From Metabacillus bambusae (GTDB lineage: Bacteria; Bacillota; Bacilli; Bacillales; Bacillaceae), in NCBI RefSeq assembly GCF_017497975.1, contig NZ_JAGDEL010000015.1, positions 62,001 through 126,000 on the forward strand: 64,000 bases of DNA, given 5' to 3'. The notes below the pieces were generated by a model. That model was not told the origin of the DNA, ran no database searches, and saw nothing but the letters and a program-made list of their open reading frames with translations. Made by a program: the position numbers and the translations under genes. Of the stretch, positions 1 to 7,701 are shown in pieces. Position 1 is the first letter of the stretch. Every line of letters starts with the position of its first letter.

Positions 1-755
1 GTTGTCACTTCTGTTTCCCAAGATTTCGGCACAGGTAAGTTATCCGTTTGCATTATTTTTGAAAATGTTTTAATTTGACCATCAGCGGTTTTCTCGGAAT
101 CAGTTAAGAACTTTCTTACTTCCTTTAATTGAGCGACCTGGCTGAATGCGATAGACAGTGTTTTAGCCATAATGCTCTTTTTAAGGTTAAAAGAAATACT
201 AATGATTTCCGTTGCTGATAAAGTTCTACCCTTTCCAAAAAATCCATCTATAAAATCTTGGCTGGAAATAAACTCAGGGTTTTGGGCTGGATAAAATAAA
301 GGGTCTCTTTGAAAACTTCCTTTCTCAAGCAATAACTCAATGGTTTGATGATACATCTTTTTCGCATCGTTATCGCATGAATCGTAAAAGTCCCTTAAGT
401 CTTTTCTAACAGAAACAGCTAAAGCAGTGCTGTGTCCCAGTAAACCATGTAACGTCATAATATGTAAATAATTCAGGCAAAATATATCTGTGAATAATCT
501 TGGTTTATCTTTAAAGAGGTCAGAATCAGTAAATCCAATTGGTACTGGAAATCCCTCGTTCTTTATAAAAGTAACAATTTGCCTTTTTTGTTTTTCAAAT
601 GTACTAATAGCATCCTCAAATATAGCTTTTATCGCCTCGTCTTCAATAATAGAAACCATATATTTATTTACTATGTCTATCGCTGTTCCATTCACATATT
701 CTCCCCATAGTGTTCCTATTTCTGAAGATGTGAGTTTTAATTTATTTTCATCCAC
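1..755 (-). CDS. DUF3231 family protein (3' end outside window)
   Basis: Reading the minus strand from a GTG at 755 gives an open frame of 251 codons that runs off the left edge. The start is supported by GAGGTG five bases upstream. The product opens VDENKLKLTSSEIGTLW and contains FPVPIGFTDSDL and LHGLLGHSTAL, a pattern I recognise from DUF3231 proteins of Bacilli: about 330 residues, two repeated all-helical ferritin-like halves, no assigned biochemical role. The second half begins near residue 180 (SATEIISISFN) and is incomplete here. No signal peptide or membrane segment is seen. A terminator-like hairpin lies upstream at 876-904, so it is probably transcribed separately from the small frame beyond. 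Family sure, function unknown. Confidence 0.8.
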   Translation of the reverse strand, partial: MDENKLKLTSSEIGTLWGEYVNGTAIDIVNKYMVSIIEDEAIKAIFEDAISTFEKQKRQIVTFIKNEGFPVPIGFTDSDLFKDKPRLFTDIFCLNYLHIMTLHGLLGHSTALAVSVRKDLRDFYDSCDNDAKKMYHQTIELLLEKGSFQRDPLFYPAQNPEFISSQDFIDGFFGKGRTLSATEIISISFNLKKSIMAKTLSIAFSQVAQLKEVRKFLTDSEKTADGQIKTFSKIMQTDNLPVPKSWETEVT

Positions 756-875
756 AGTATCACCTCGTAGATATTATTTTCAAATTCGGGAAGAGATATG
801 TATTTATTTAACCTTTCCATGCTTTTATTTAGAAGAACTCTATGATTAGTTGAGCCAACCAATAAAGCGAATTAA

Positions 876-904
876 TAAAAAAGTGAGCATATTTCTATGC
901 CCAC
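876..904 (-). terminator. Rho-independent terminator (minus strand)
   Basis: On the minus strand GTGGGCAT and ATGCTCAC form an eight-pair stem (one G-T pair) around a six-base loop, followed by a run of six T. It lies just downstream of the small frame at 957-1076 and would end a short transcript coming from the operator at 1100-1133. Confidence 0.65.
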
Positions 905-956
905 CTTTCTCCAAAACAATGTGTATTAGACAATACTTTGTAGAATAGCTCAAAGA

Positions 957-1076
957 CTAAGTTAAAGATGGCATTCTAAACAAAGATGCTAATCTGGTAT
1001 TTATATTACTAATTAAGAATGCTACTTTAATACCCAAAATAATTAAGGTTGAGAATAAGCTATAAAGAATATTCAA
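957..1076 (-). CDS. Possible 39-residue hydrophobic peptide
   Basis: A TTG at 1076 lies six bases after a strong GGAGGG and opens 39 codons ending in TAG at 957. The peptide begins LNILYSLFSTLIILGIKVAF and continues LISNINTRLASLFR, that is one membrane-spanning stretch (about residues 2-23) followed by a short, partly basic tail. The frame is bracketed by an elaborate inverted repeat upstream (1100-1133) and a terminator downstream (876-904), which makes a self-contained small transcription unit. I do not recognise a family. The form resembles small membrane peptides such as type I toxins, but no antisense RNA was identified. Chance open frames of this length are common, so confidence is low. 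Confidence 0.35.
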   Translation of the reverse strand: MNILYSLFSTLIILGIKVAFLISNINTRLASLFRMPSLT

Positions 1077-1099
1077 AGTATATCCCTCCACATTGAAGT

Positions 1100-1133
1100 T
1101 TAGTGTTAAATGATAACACTAAGGTTAGTGTTA
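1100..1133. promoter_or_regulatory. Three alternating TTAGTGTTA half-sites (operator)
   Basis: TTAGTGTTA occurs at 1100-1108, its exact reverse complement TAACACTAA at 1114-1122, and TTAGTGTTA again at 1125-1133. Adjacent half-sites thus form two overlapping perfect palindromes with 5-bp and 2-bp spacers. On the minus strand a possible -10 (TATCAT) falls between the half-sites. The array lies 24 bases upstream of the small frame at 957-1076. It looks like the binding site of a dimeric or oligomeric repressor that I cannot name. Confidence 0.6.
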
Positions 1134-2121
1134 AACTGTGGTAAAAATTTATTCTTTAAAATACCTCTTCTCGGCTTAAGAATTTGAAGAGGGTTTTTGT
1201 ATTGAAATCAGAGGACTTTTTCGCAGATGCCGATAGAGCTTTGTATAAAAGGTAGATGGCTTTTATCTTATCCCTAAACCCTATTTTCTGCTTCTATGTT
1301 ATCGGAAATTCCAAGTGTTCCGTAGCAAAATAAACTGTTCCCTTGGTTAAATAAGTCGTTCCCTAAAACGAGTGAAAATCGGAGTGTCTTCTCCAGTTTT
1401 CCTCTTTTTTTTGTATCCAAAAGCGGAGGGAAAGCCAGAAAAAAGCATGAGAAAGGCATGAATAAAAGCAAGAGGAAAAGCATGACAATGCCCGATAAAT
1501 CAACGATTTCAAGAAAGAAATCCAGAGAAAAAAGGCGGAAAAAGGTAGGAGAAAACCTTGTTCCTAATCCCATTTATTCCTGTTCCTACGGAACAACTTA
1601 TTTTCCTGAAAAAATAGGGTTCTGACAAAAAATAGGAGAAAAAAGGAGTGAGTTAGGGAAGAACCAATTAAACGACAGAAATTGGGGAAATCGGAGAAAG
1701 GCAGGAATGACAGGGGTTTGTGAGAAGGGGGGAGTGTAGAACTATTTTTGACAACTACAGTACACACCCAATAATCGTTGTGCTTAAACAAAAAACATGT
1801 CCTTAAATAAAAAGGTCTGGTCAAAGACCGAAGGGAAATCAGGATTAATCCTGGTAGACCTTCGGTATTTTTTCGTATGGGTACAAATGTTTTAAGACAG
1901 ATATTATTTGATCATCATAATCATTGGACTGGTTGAAAAAAAGGGGAAATGTATGATGTATTCAGTAAGAAAAATCTTAAGAAATGATTAATAACGAATA
2001 GGATTTTGTTAAAGGAAGTTAACATTTCCTGTTTTACAATTCATAAAACTGAGCATTCTTATTTTATAACCAATAACATCAATATAGGCTTTTTTTCATA
2101 TTATATTTTGGAGGTGAAAAA
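1134..2121. other. Long non-coding stretch with GTTCC repeats
   Basis: No convincing gene was seen in nearly 1 kb. The two open frames on the minus strand (1274-1573 and 1564-1824) lack recognisable motifs and come from a purine-rich plus strand. GTTCC occurs at about 1317, 1337, 1358, 1560 and 1582, the last as an inverted repeat TGTTCC-tac-GGAACA. The word AAAAGCATGA recurs around 1444-1484. A nested hairpin terminator is listed separately at 1814-1872. The stretch may be decayed accessory DNA. Confidence 0.4.
1814..1872 (+). terminator. Nested hairpin terminator with alternative pairing
   Basis: ACCGAAGG (1827-1834) pairs with CCTTCGGT (1859-1866) around an inner palindrome CAGGATTAATCCTG (1840-1853), and is followed by ATTTTTTC. 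Just upstream GGTCT (1814-1818) can pair with AGACC at 1825-1829, overlapping the terminator stem, so the two structures exclude each other as in an attenuator. No gene is identified immediately before it. Confidence 0.6.
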
Positions 2122-2562
2122 ATGCCAAGAGTAAATTACAAAAGTTCAGACGTTGACTTAATGGCAAGGATGATGAGAGCAGAAGCCGAAGGTGAAGGAA
2201 AACAAGGAATGTTATATGTAGGAAATGTAATTGTTAATCGTCTTAAAGCAGGTTGTTTAGATTTTAAAGATTTAAGAACAATTCCACAAGTCATTTATCA
2301 AGTACAAGGAGGAAATTATTCTTTTGAAGCTGTCCAAAAAGGTAATGTATTTTATCAAAGAGCACGATCTGTTGAAAAAAGATTAGCAAAACAGAATTTG
2401 GATTATTGGAGACAACACCCAGGGAAATATGCTCTATGGTATTTTAATCCATATGCTCCATGCCCTCCAACATGGTATGGTCAACCTTTTGCAGGTCAAT
2501 ATAAAAATCATTGTTATTATGAACCAAAAGCTGGAACATGTGATAGTGTTTATAGTGGATAA
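2122..2562 (+). CDS. cwlJ: Spore cortex-lytic cell wall hydrolase CwlJ
   Basis: 146 residues, close to the 142 of B. subtilis CwlJ, with the family hallmarks LMARMMRAEAEGEGKQGML (about 12-30), VGNVIVNRL and FYQRAR, and the C-terminal WYFNP...CPPTWYGQPFAGQYKNHCYY. CwlJ proteins belong to the hydrolase_2 (SleB catalytic) family and degrade spore cortex muramic-lactam peptidoglycan during germination. They have no signal peptide because they are loaded into the coat from the mother cell; none is seen here. GGAGGTG precedes the ATG by six bases and a terminator follows directly. In B. subtilis cwlJ neighbours gerQ; here it stands alone. A mother-cell sigma promoter is expected but could not be assigned. 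Confidence 0.9.
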   Translation: MPRVNYKSSDVDLMARMMRAEAEGEGKQGMLYVGNVIVNRLKAGCLDFKDLRTIPQVIYQVQGGNYSFEAVQKGNVFYQRARSVEKRLAKQNLDYWRQHPGKYALWYFNPYAPCPPTWYGQPFAGQYKNHCYYEPKAGTCDSVYSG

Positions 2563-2587
2563 GCTTACTCTTTGAGTAGGCTTTTTT
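2561..2587 (+). terminator. Terminator after cwlJ
   Basis: AAGCTTACTC and GAGTAGGCTT form a ten-pair stem with a TTT loop followed by six T. It begins at the last bases of the cwlJ stop codon. Confidence 0.8.
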
Positions 2588-2733
2588 ACATATTTTCAGA
2601 ATGTTTAATGCACCTAAATCAACGGGTGTGTTACTACAATAAGTGGTGGTTATGTCATATCGCCTCTTCAACTTCCTCAGTTTAATATGATTTTCTCACG
2701 AAAATCGTACCGCTTTTATAGAGTCAAGAAAAA

Positions 2734-2765
2734 ACCCAATTGAAAAGAAATTGGGCTTTTTATAA
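2734..2765. terminator. Bidirectional terminator
   Basis: CCCAATT and AATTGGG flank a short purine loop, with an A-run on the left and a T-run on the right, so it can work on both strands. It lies between cwlJ and the convergent histidine kinase gene. The rest of 2588-2943 shows nothing else. Confidence 0.75.
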
Positions 2766-2943
2766 TGGTTTTTCCTCAAAGTATAATTTTGAGTTTATCA
2801 TTACTATGAAAATCAGTTATGATGCCAAAAAGAAAAAAATCATCTGACATTGAAAGTTTGAGTAAGGAAGGTCGAAGAATAGGTAATAATCCTAAATATT
2901 GTCACTTTTGAATAAAACCTAGTTATTTCTCATTATCATCCAA

Positions 2944-4671
2944 TTAGATTGGGAGAATAATTCGAACGGTTGTACCTTTATGAGGTGTGCTTTTTACATT
3001 AATTGATCCACCGTGAAGCTGGACCAATTGTTTCGTGATGGTCAACCCAAGACCAGTTCCGTTGCTTGTATCGCTTGTGTTGGTTCCGCGGTAATACCGC
3101 TGAAAGAGCTTATCGAGTGTTTCATTGTCCATTCCTTTGCCATTATCTGTGATCGTGATAATCAAAAGATGTTGTTCAATAGGTGAAATGGATACTGTAA
3201 TTGCAGTGCCTGAAGGATTGTACTTAATGGCATTCGCTATCAGATTATCGATAATCCTTTGAAACCATTTTGGATCAATTGATGCAAAAACTTCTCCATT
3301 GTATGGGTGAAAAATAAATTCTTTATCGTTGTTAGCCGGATCATTGATGAAATGGATAATAGCCCGACGGATGAAGTCGTTAATGTCGATTTGTTCTTTT
3401 GTAATTGGTAAGGCTTGATTTTTCAATCGGTATGTTAATGTTAGGTCCTCAAGTAATTCCATCATATATGCTGACTTTTCGGCGATGATTCCGGCAAACT
3501 CTTTTGTCTCCCTTTTTGTCCACGAGTAGTTCTCAGTTTCAAGCATCTGAGCATAGCCTGATATGGAGGCGAGGGGTGTTTTTAAGTCATGGGAAAGACC
3601 GCTGATCCACTCTTCCCGTGTTTGAGTCATTTTGTGACGTTGTGCTTCGTTTTCTTTTAAAGCCACTGTTAATTGTGATAGGGTTGCAATTAGATCTTTA
3701 TACAGACGGTACTTCCTTTTTAATTTCCCCTCTTTATTAAACAAGATTGGCCTTTGATGCAAATCTAAAGGCTGCTCATAAAGACCACTGCCAAGATTTT
3801 GAATCCATTTCATCATCGTAATCAATGGAACACCAAATTTACGTGCATACCAAAAGGTAACTATTAACAATACAAGAAATAACCCTATAAAAATGATTAA
3901 AATACTATTACTAACCGTTTTAAACAGGCTTTCTTCTATACTTGAGGCTGAATTCGATTCGTGTATACCCACCATAATCGTCTGTTCAGTCTCTGCATCA
4001 AAGTAAGTTGCAATAGAATCATCTTTAGTTTTCGGAAGGGTGAGTAGATCCTTCGTCGAGTAAGTGACCGGCTGCTGATTCGTACCGTATCCATCCACTA
4101 CCTTTCCGTTTGAATTTATTAATTGGACCCAAGCCTTTTCCTCTTCAATTTGTTGAAGACTAGATTCGGAAAGATTAAGATGATGATTTTTCCAATCGAT
4201 ATCTGCCTTAATCTCGTTTAATATATTGGTCTCTAAATTTTTTCTACCGAATAAAAGAAAATATGGCTGTGGTGACGTTTCATCTAATTTCCAATACTGA
4301 TATTCCACAGTGGCAGGGGAATTTGGTAGTATTAATGAGGCTAGTTCACTTTCTTTAAAATGTCCGGGTATTTGTTTCGGTGCATTGTACGATCCAATAA
4401 CATTCCCTTTTGCTGTTAGGATAAGAAGCCAACCGTTCTGATTTGTTACTAGTTGTTTTAAGTCATCATCAATCTTAACTATCTCACCCTGTATTGTAAT
4501 CCTGTCAGAAAAAAAATAGCTATCCACTTTGGATAAATCTTGATTAGCTTCATTTTTCATGATCGAAAAGCCAATAATCGCCCAGAAGGACAAGAAAACT
4601 AAGAGAAATATACTGAAAGTAAGGATTAATTGTATAAAAAACTGTACGAGAAATCGTTTATTGATGTTCAT
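2944..4671 (-). CDS. Two-component sensor histidine kinase
   Basis: 575 residues from the ATG at 4671, chosen because GGTGG precedes it and because it overlaps the end of the response regulator gene by only 14 bases; a longer frame to 4704 has no ribosome site. Membrane segments lie at about 9-35 and 255-275 and enclose a 220-residue extracytoplasmic sensor region. Then come the dimerisation/phosphoacceptor motif SGLSHDLKTPLASI (His361) and the ATP-binding region: N-box NLIANAIKYN (477-486), DNGKGM (509-514) and NGTGLGLT (537-544). It is translationally coupled to the OmpR-type regulator and divergent from an ABC exporter, which suggests it senses an antimicrobial or envelope signal. The stimulus is unknown. 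Confidence 0.9.
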   Translation of the reverse strand: MNINKRFLVQFFIQLILTFSIFLLVFLSFWAIIGFSIMKNEANQDLSKVDSYFFSDRITIQGEIVKIDDDLKQLVTNQNGWLLILTAKGNVIGSYNAPKQIPGHFKESELASLILPNSPATVEYQYWKLDETSPQPYFLLFGRKNLETNILNEIKADIDWKNHHLNLSESSLQQIEEEKAWVQLINSNGKVVDGYGTNQQPVTYSTKDLLTLPKTKDDSIATYFDAETEQTIMVGIHESNSASSIEESLFKTVSNSILIIFIGLFLVLLIVTFWYARKFGVPLITMMKWIQNLGSGLYEQPLDLHQRPILFNKEGKLKRKYRLYKDLIATLSQLTVALKENEAQRHKMTQTREEWISGLSHDLKTPLASISGYAQMLETENYSWTKRETKEFAGIIAEKSAYMMELLEDLTLTYRLKNQALPITKEQIDINDFIRRAIIHFINDPANNDKEFIFHPYNGEVFASIDPKWFQRIIDNLIANAIKYNPSGTAITVSISPIEQHLLIITITDNGKGMDNETLDKLFQRYYRGTNTSDTSNGTGLGLTITKQLVQLHGGSINVKSTPHKGTTVRIILPI

Positions 4672-5374
4672 GTCTTCCACCATTTGGAACGAATTTATAG
4701 CCAAGTCCTCTTACTGTTACAATGTGTATCGGTTTACTTGGGTCGTCCTCAATTTTTTCCCGAAGCTTTCGAATATGAACCATGACCGTATTATCCTCTC
4801 CTAAAAATTCTTCCCCCCACACTTTTTCATAAAGCTGACTTTTACTAAAAAGCTGATTTGGATGTTTACAGAAGAAAAGAAATAGCTGGTAAACTTGTGC
4901 AGTTAATTCTACAGTTTTGCCCTTGACATTAACTTCTCCAGAGAGAGTATTTACTTGTATGTTTCCATATTGATAGATTGATTGCGAGCTTTTTGAGATC
5001 TTGCCTGAATGACGGCGTAAATGTGCTTTTACCCTTGCGACCACCTCAAGGGGATTAAATGGTTTAGTAATATAGTCATCCGCACCTAATGCAAAGCCTG
5101 AAAGTTTGTCCAAATCTGTTGATCTTGCTGTAAGAAAGAAAATGGGTGCATCTGTCGTTTCCCTAATTAAGGGACAAATTTCAAAACCACTGCGATCTGG
5201 CAACATCACATCCAAAAAAATTAAATCATATCGTTTAGTTTGACATAATAAAAGTGCTTCTTTTGCATTAGAAGCCGTATCAATATGTTTAAATTCTTCT
5301 CTTTTTAAAATCGTGGTTAACATATGTAAAATTGCTTGTTCATCATCGACGATTAATAATCGTGTCTCTTGCAT
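4658..5374 (-). CDS. OmpR-family response regulator
   Basis: 238 residues. The receiver domain (1-120) has the acidic pair Asp10-Asp11, phosphoacceptor Asp55 in LIFLDVMLPD, the LTA switch Thr (82) and Lys104 in YITKPF. The C-terminal winged helix (about 135-233) carries ELTAQVYQLFLFFCKHPNQL and ends TVRGLGYKF, typical of OmpR/PhoB DNA-binding domains. The gene leads the operon with the kinase. Four direct repeats in 11-bp phase lie in the divergent intergenic region (5440-5478), just where such a regulator would bind to activate the ABC transporter genes. Family certain; regulon inferred from position. Confidence 0.92.
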   Translation of the reverse strand: MQETRLLIVDDEQAILHMLTTILKREEFKHIDTASNAKEALLLCQTKRYDLIFLDVMLPDRSGFEICPLIRETTDAPIFFLTARSTDLDKLSGFALGADDYITKPFNPLEVVARVKAHLRRHSGKISKSSQSIYQYGNIQVNTLSGEVNVKGKTVELTAQVYQLFLFFCKHPNQLFSKSQLYEKVWGEEFLGEDNTVMVHIRKLREKIEDDPSKPIHIVTVRGLGYKFVPNGGRHEHQ

Positions 5375-5439
5375 TTGGATGCTCCTATTCTATCTGGTAT
5401 ATAAGTAATGATATCATTCAGTCGTGAAAAAAAGAGAAA

Positions 5440-5478
5440 TTAAGGAAAAATTAAGGTTAAGTTTCAGGAGGTTTAAGA
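5440..5478 (+). promoter_or_regulatory. Direct-repeat array for the response regulator
   Basis: TTAAGG at 5440, TTAAGG at 5451, TTTCAG at 5462 and TTAAGA at 5473 are spaced exactly 11 bp apart. Direct repeats at one helical turn are the usual site for OmpR/PhoP-type dimers. A good -10 (TATAAT, 5488-5493) follows ten bases later, but no -35 consensus exists at the right distance, as expected for an activator-dependent promoter driving the ABC genes. Confidence 0.65.
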
Positions 5479-5573
5479 AAGAAAACGTATAATCGTGATA
5501 GATTGATAGAAGAAGTAAACGGAATATCAAAAGATCAAAATATGAATGAAACATTGGAAGGGAGAAATCAGTT

Positions 5574-6263
5574 ATGTACGTCATTAGTAAAAGAGAGTTT
5601 TTTAACTTATTCAAGGGAATAAGGTCAATCATTATGATTGCGATATTATTTATTACCTCCTATTATTCAGCAAAGTTTTCGAATGTATTTATGTCTGAGA
5701 TTGAATTTTCTTCAAAGGAAGCTGAAAATATTCACACAGCTGGACTTTTGATGCTTATCTTAACCTTTGGACTATTATTTGTAATGAGCCTGTCTCACGA
5801 TAGCATAAACCGTGAGACACATGAACGTACGATGCGATTTTTAGTAACAAGAACGTCCCGAACTTCCATTCTATATGGTAAGTTCTTAGGTATTTGGCTA
5901 TTTTGGTTTGTTTGTGTGACTGTTTCCTTTTTACTTATCAGCATTTTTGCACATAAGATTGATATTTTCATTTTTTTACAGACAATTAGTTTATTAACAT
6001 ACTACATAGCCTTAACAATTCTGCTTTCAGTCTTAATTCTTAAGCCTGGATATACCATGTTTCTTGGAGTTTTAGTTGGCTTATCTTTTCCTATATTTTG
6101 GTTTTGGATAACCTTTACTTCGAACATTTGGGTGAGCTGGATAAAGCTTATCACACCATTTTATTATTTAGAGAGAAATGACTATACCTTTATTGTGATC
6201 TTTTTATTTGCAGGTGTCATGCTTTTTATGGCTAACCTAATTTTTAAAAGGAGGGCATTCTAA
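5574..6263 (+). CDS. ABC-2 type transporter permease
   Basis: 229 residues with about six membrane segments (around 17-33, 56-75, 108-126, 132-152, 158-178 and 204-222). A conserved cytoplasmic loop carries SINRETHERTMRFLVTRTSRTSILYGKFLG, the signature region of ABC-2 permeases (NatB/YhaP-like) that interacts with the ATPase. Ribosome site GGAAGGGAG precedes the ATG. The stop overlaps the ATPase start (TAATG), so the two are coupled. It forms a half-exporter with the next gene. The divergent two-component system makes an export or detoxification role for a peptide or lipid-like antimicrobial plausible. Substrate unknown. Confidence 0.82.
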   Translation: MYVISKREFFNLFKGIRSIIMIAILFITSYYSAKFSNVFMSEIEFSSKEAENIHTAGLLMLILTFGLLFVMSLSHDSINRETHERTMRFLVTRTSRTSILYGKFLGIWLFWFVCVTVSFLLISIFAHKIDIFIFLQTISLLTYYIALTILLSVLILKPGYTMFLGVLVGLSFPIFWFWITFTSNIWVSWIKLITPFYYLERNDYTFIVIFLFAGVMLFMANLIFKRRAF

Positions 6264-7168
6264 TGATTGCAATCGAAACAAAGCAGCTTAAGAAATCGTT
6301 TGGAGCAGTATCAATTGTAAAGGGTATTGACCTTATTGTGGAACAAGGAGAAATCTTCGGTTTTCTAGGTCGCAACGGTGCTGGTAAATCGACTTTCATT
6401 AATATGTTAACAGACATTATGCAACCTAGCTCTGGAGCATACACACTTTTAGGTGTAAAAGGCCCAAATAATCAAGTTAAGAAGAGAATCGGGGTCATGC
6501 CTGATTACTCCACTTTCTATGGATCTTTAACCGCGATTGAGCATTTAAAATTCCTATCTGCGCTTTCGGGTCAGCAAGTAGCAAAAGTGCGATGCATGGA
6601 AGTACTCCAACTTGTTGGTCTAAAAGATCATGCTCATAAAAAAACCGCAAAATTTTCATTTGGTATGAAAAAGAAGCTTGGTATTGCACAAGCCATCATC
6701 CATGACCCTGAACTTGTTTTTCTTGACGAACCAACTTCAGGTCTTGATGCTGAATCTGTGATCCACATCCATAAGCTGATCGATCAGCTGCACAAAAAAG
6801 GCAAGACCATTTTCATGACATCTCATAATCTTGATGAAGTAGAAAAAATATGCACAAGAATTGCGATTATGAAAGAAGGACAGATTGTAAAAATTGGTAC
6901 AATGGAGGAACTCAGAAACTTCTATAGGTCGACGATCACTGTGAAACTCAAGCATTCTCCGGTACCAAAATCTGAACAAGTAAAATTACATCAGTGGCTG
7001 GAGTCAGTTGGTACAGATCTGGAAATAAAAGATCCATATGTCACTATCACCATTGAGGATGAGAAAAAAATTGCTGATATGATTCGAGCATTTAATCAGT
7101 GTAAGGTAGATGTCTTTCGTGTAGATGTAGAAGAACCATCACTTGAAGAAATCTTCCTGGACGAATAG
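6263..7168 (+). CDS. ABC transporter ATP-binding protein
   Basis: 301 residues. Walker A GRNGAGKST (36-44), an altered signature SFGMKKKLG (132-140) typical of ABC-2 drug/antibiotic exporters, Walker B LVFLDEP (151-157), D-loop SGLD (159-162) and H-loop His188. About 80 residues after the ATPase core form the C-terminal extension seen in NatA/BcrA-like subunits. It is translationally coupled to the permease and energises export through it. The preceding two-component system is its likely regulator. Confidence 0.9.
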   Translation: MIAIETKQLKKSFGAVSIVKGIDLIVEQGEIFGFLGRNGAGKSTFINMLTDIMQPSSGAYTLLGVKGPNNQVKKRIGVMPDYSTFYGSLTAIEHLKFLSALSGQQVAKVRCMEVLQLVGLKDHAHKKTAKFSFGMKKKLGIAQAIIHDPELVFLDEPTSGLDAESVIHIHKLIDQLHKKGKTIFMTSHNLDEVEKICTRIAIMKEGQIVKIGTMEELRNFYRSTITVKLKHSPVPKSEQVKLHQWLESVGTDLEIKDPYVTITIEDEKKIADMIRAFNQCKVDVFRVDVEEPSLEEIFLDE

Positions 7169-7221
7169 ATAAAATATAAGTATATATAGCACAATGGATT
7201 AGAAATAAAGGCGGTGATTTT

Positions 7222-7701
7222 ATTTACCCTCAAAATAGATTATCCAAGGATGCGATTAAAGTGTGGATTTTAAGTGAACTGATTACGAATCTAATCGCGT
7301 TTATCGTTCTAGGAATTTTACTTTATTTAGATTTTCATTTTGGTTGGAAAGAGTGGATCGGCTGGATTCTGCTTGGGATTACAGCTATCTCTGTGCTAGG
7401 AGGAGTCTGGTCTTTGATCAGCCCTTTTCTACTTTATAAAAACTGGCGCTTTGATGTAGATGAAGAGTTTTTACAATTGAAATCAGGTGTACTAAATGAA
7501 GTGCATGAACTTGTTCCAATGACAAAGATTCAATCGGTTGCAACCAAGCAAGGACCATTACTTAGAAAATATGGACTCTGCTCAGTTTCTATTGAAACGA
7601 TGGGTTCGTCTCATACAATACCTGCCCTATCTAAAGATGTTGCTATCAAGTTAAGAACACAGATTGCTCACTACGCAAAAGTAAAGGAAGTGGAGGAGTG
7701 A
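7222..7701 (+). CDS. YdbS-like bPH2 domain membrane protein (probable ATT start)
   Basis: A paralogue of the YdbS gene at 58591. It has two membrane helices (about 22-42 and 45-65) and then a bacterial PH domain with LVPMTKIQSVATKQGPLLRKYGL, which matches LVPMVRVQHVDTHQGPLLRKYEL in the other copy. The first ATG/GTG/TTG in frame is a GTG at 7261, preceded only by a weak AAGGA. Thirteen codons upstream an ATT (7222) follows GGCGGTG by five bases; starting there gives YPQNRLSKDAIKVW, alignable with LPKNQISLKALTVW, and exactly 159 residues, the length of the paralogue. The stop overlaps the next gene by four bases. Pairs of such proteins in B. subtilis (YdbS-YdbT) have been linked to resistance to amylolysin-type antimicrobials. 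Confidence 0.8.
   Translation: MYPQNRLSKDAIKVWILSELITNLIAFIVLGILLYLDFHFGWKEWIGWILLGITAISVLGGVWSLISPFLLYKNWRFDVDEEFLQLKSGVLNEVHELVPMTKIQSVATKQGPLLRKYGLCSVSIETMGSSHTIPALSKDVAIKLRTQIAHYAKVKEVEE

Noticed and set aside
490-849. Plus-strand open frame of 119 codons
   Set aside because: It is the antisense of the DUF3231 gene, has no ribosome site, and its product has no recognisable features.
1274-1824. Two overlapping minus-strand open frames
   Set aside because: The hydrophobic, Phe-rich products reflect a purine-rich opposite strand; no ribosome site or family motif was seen.
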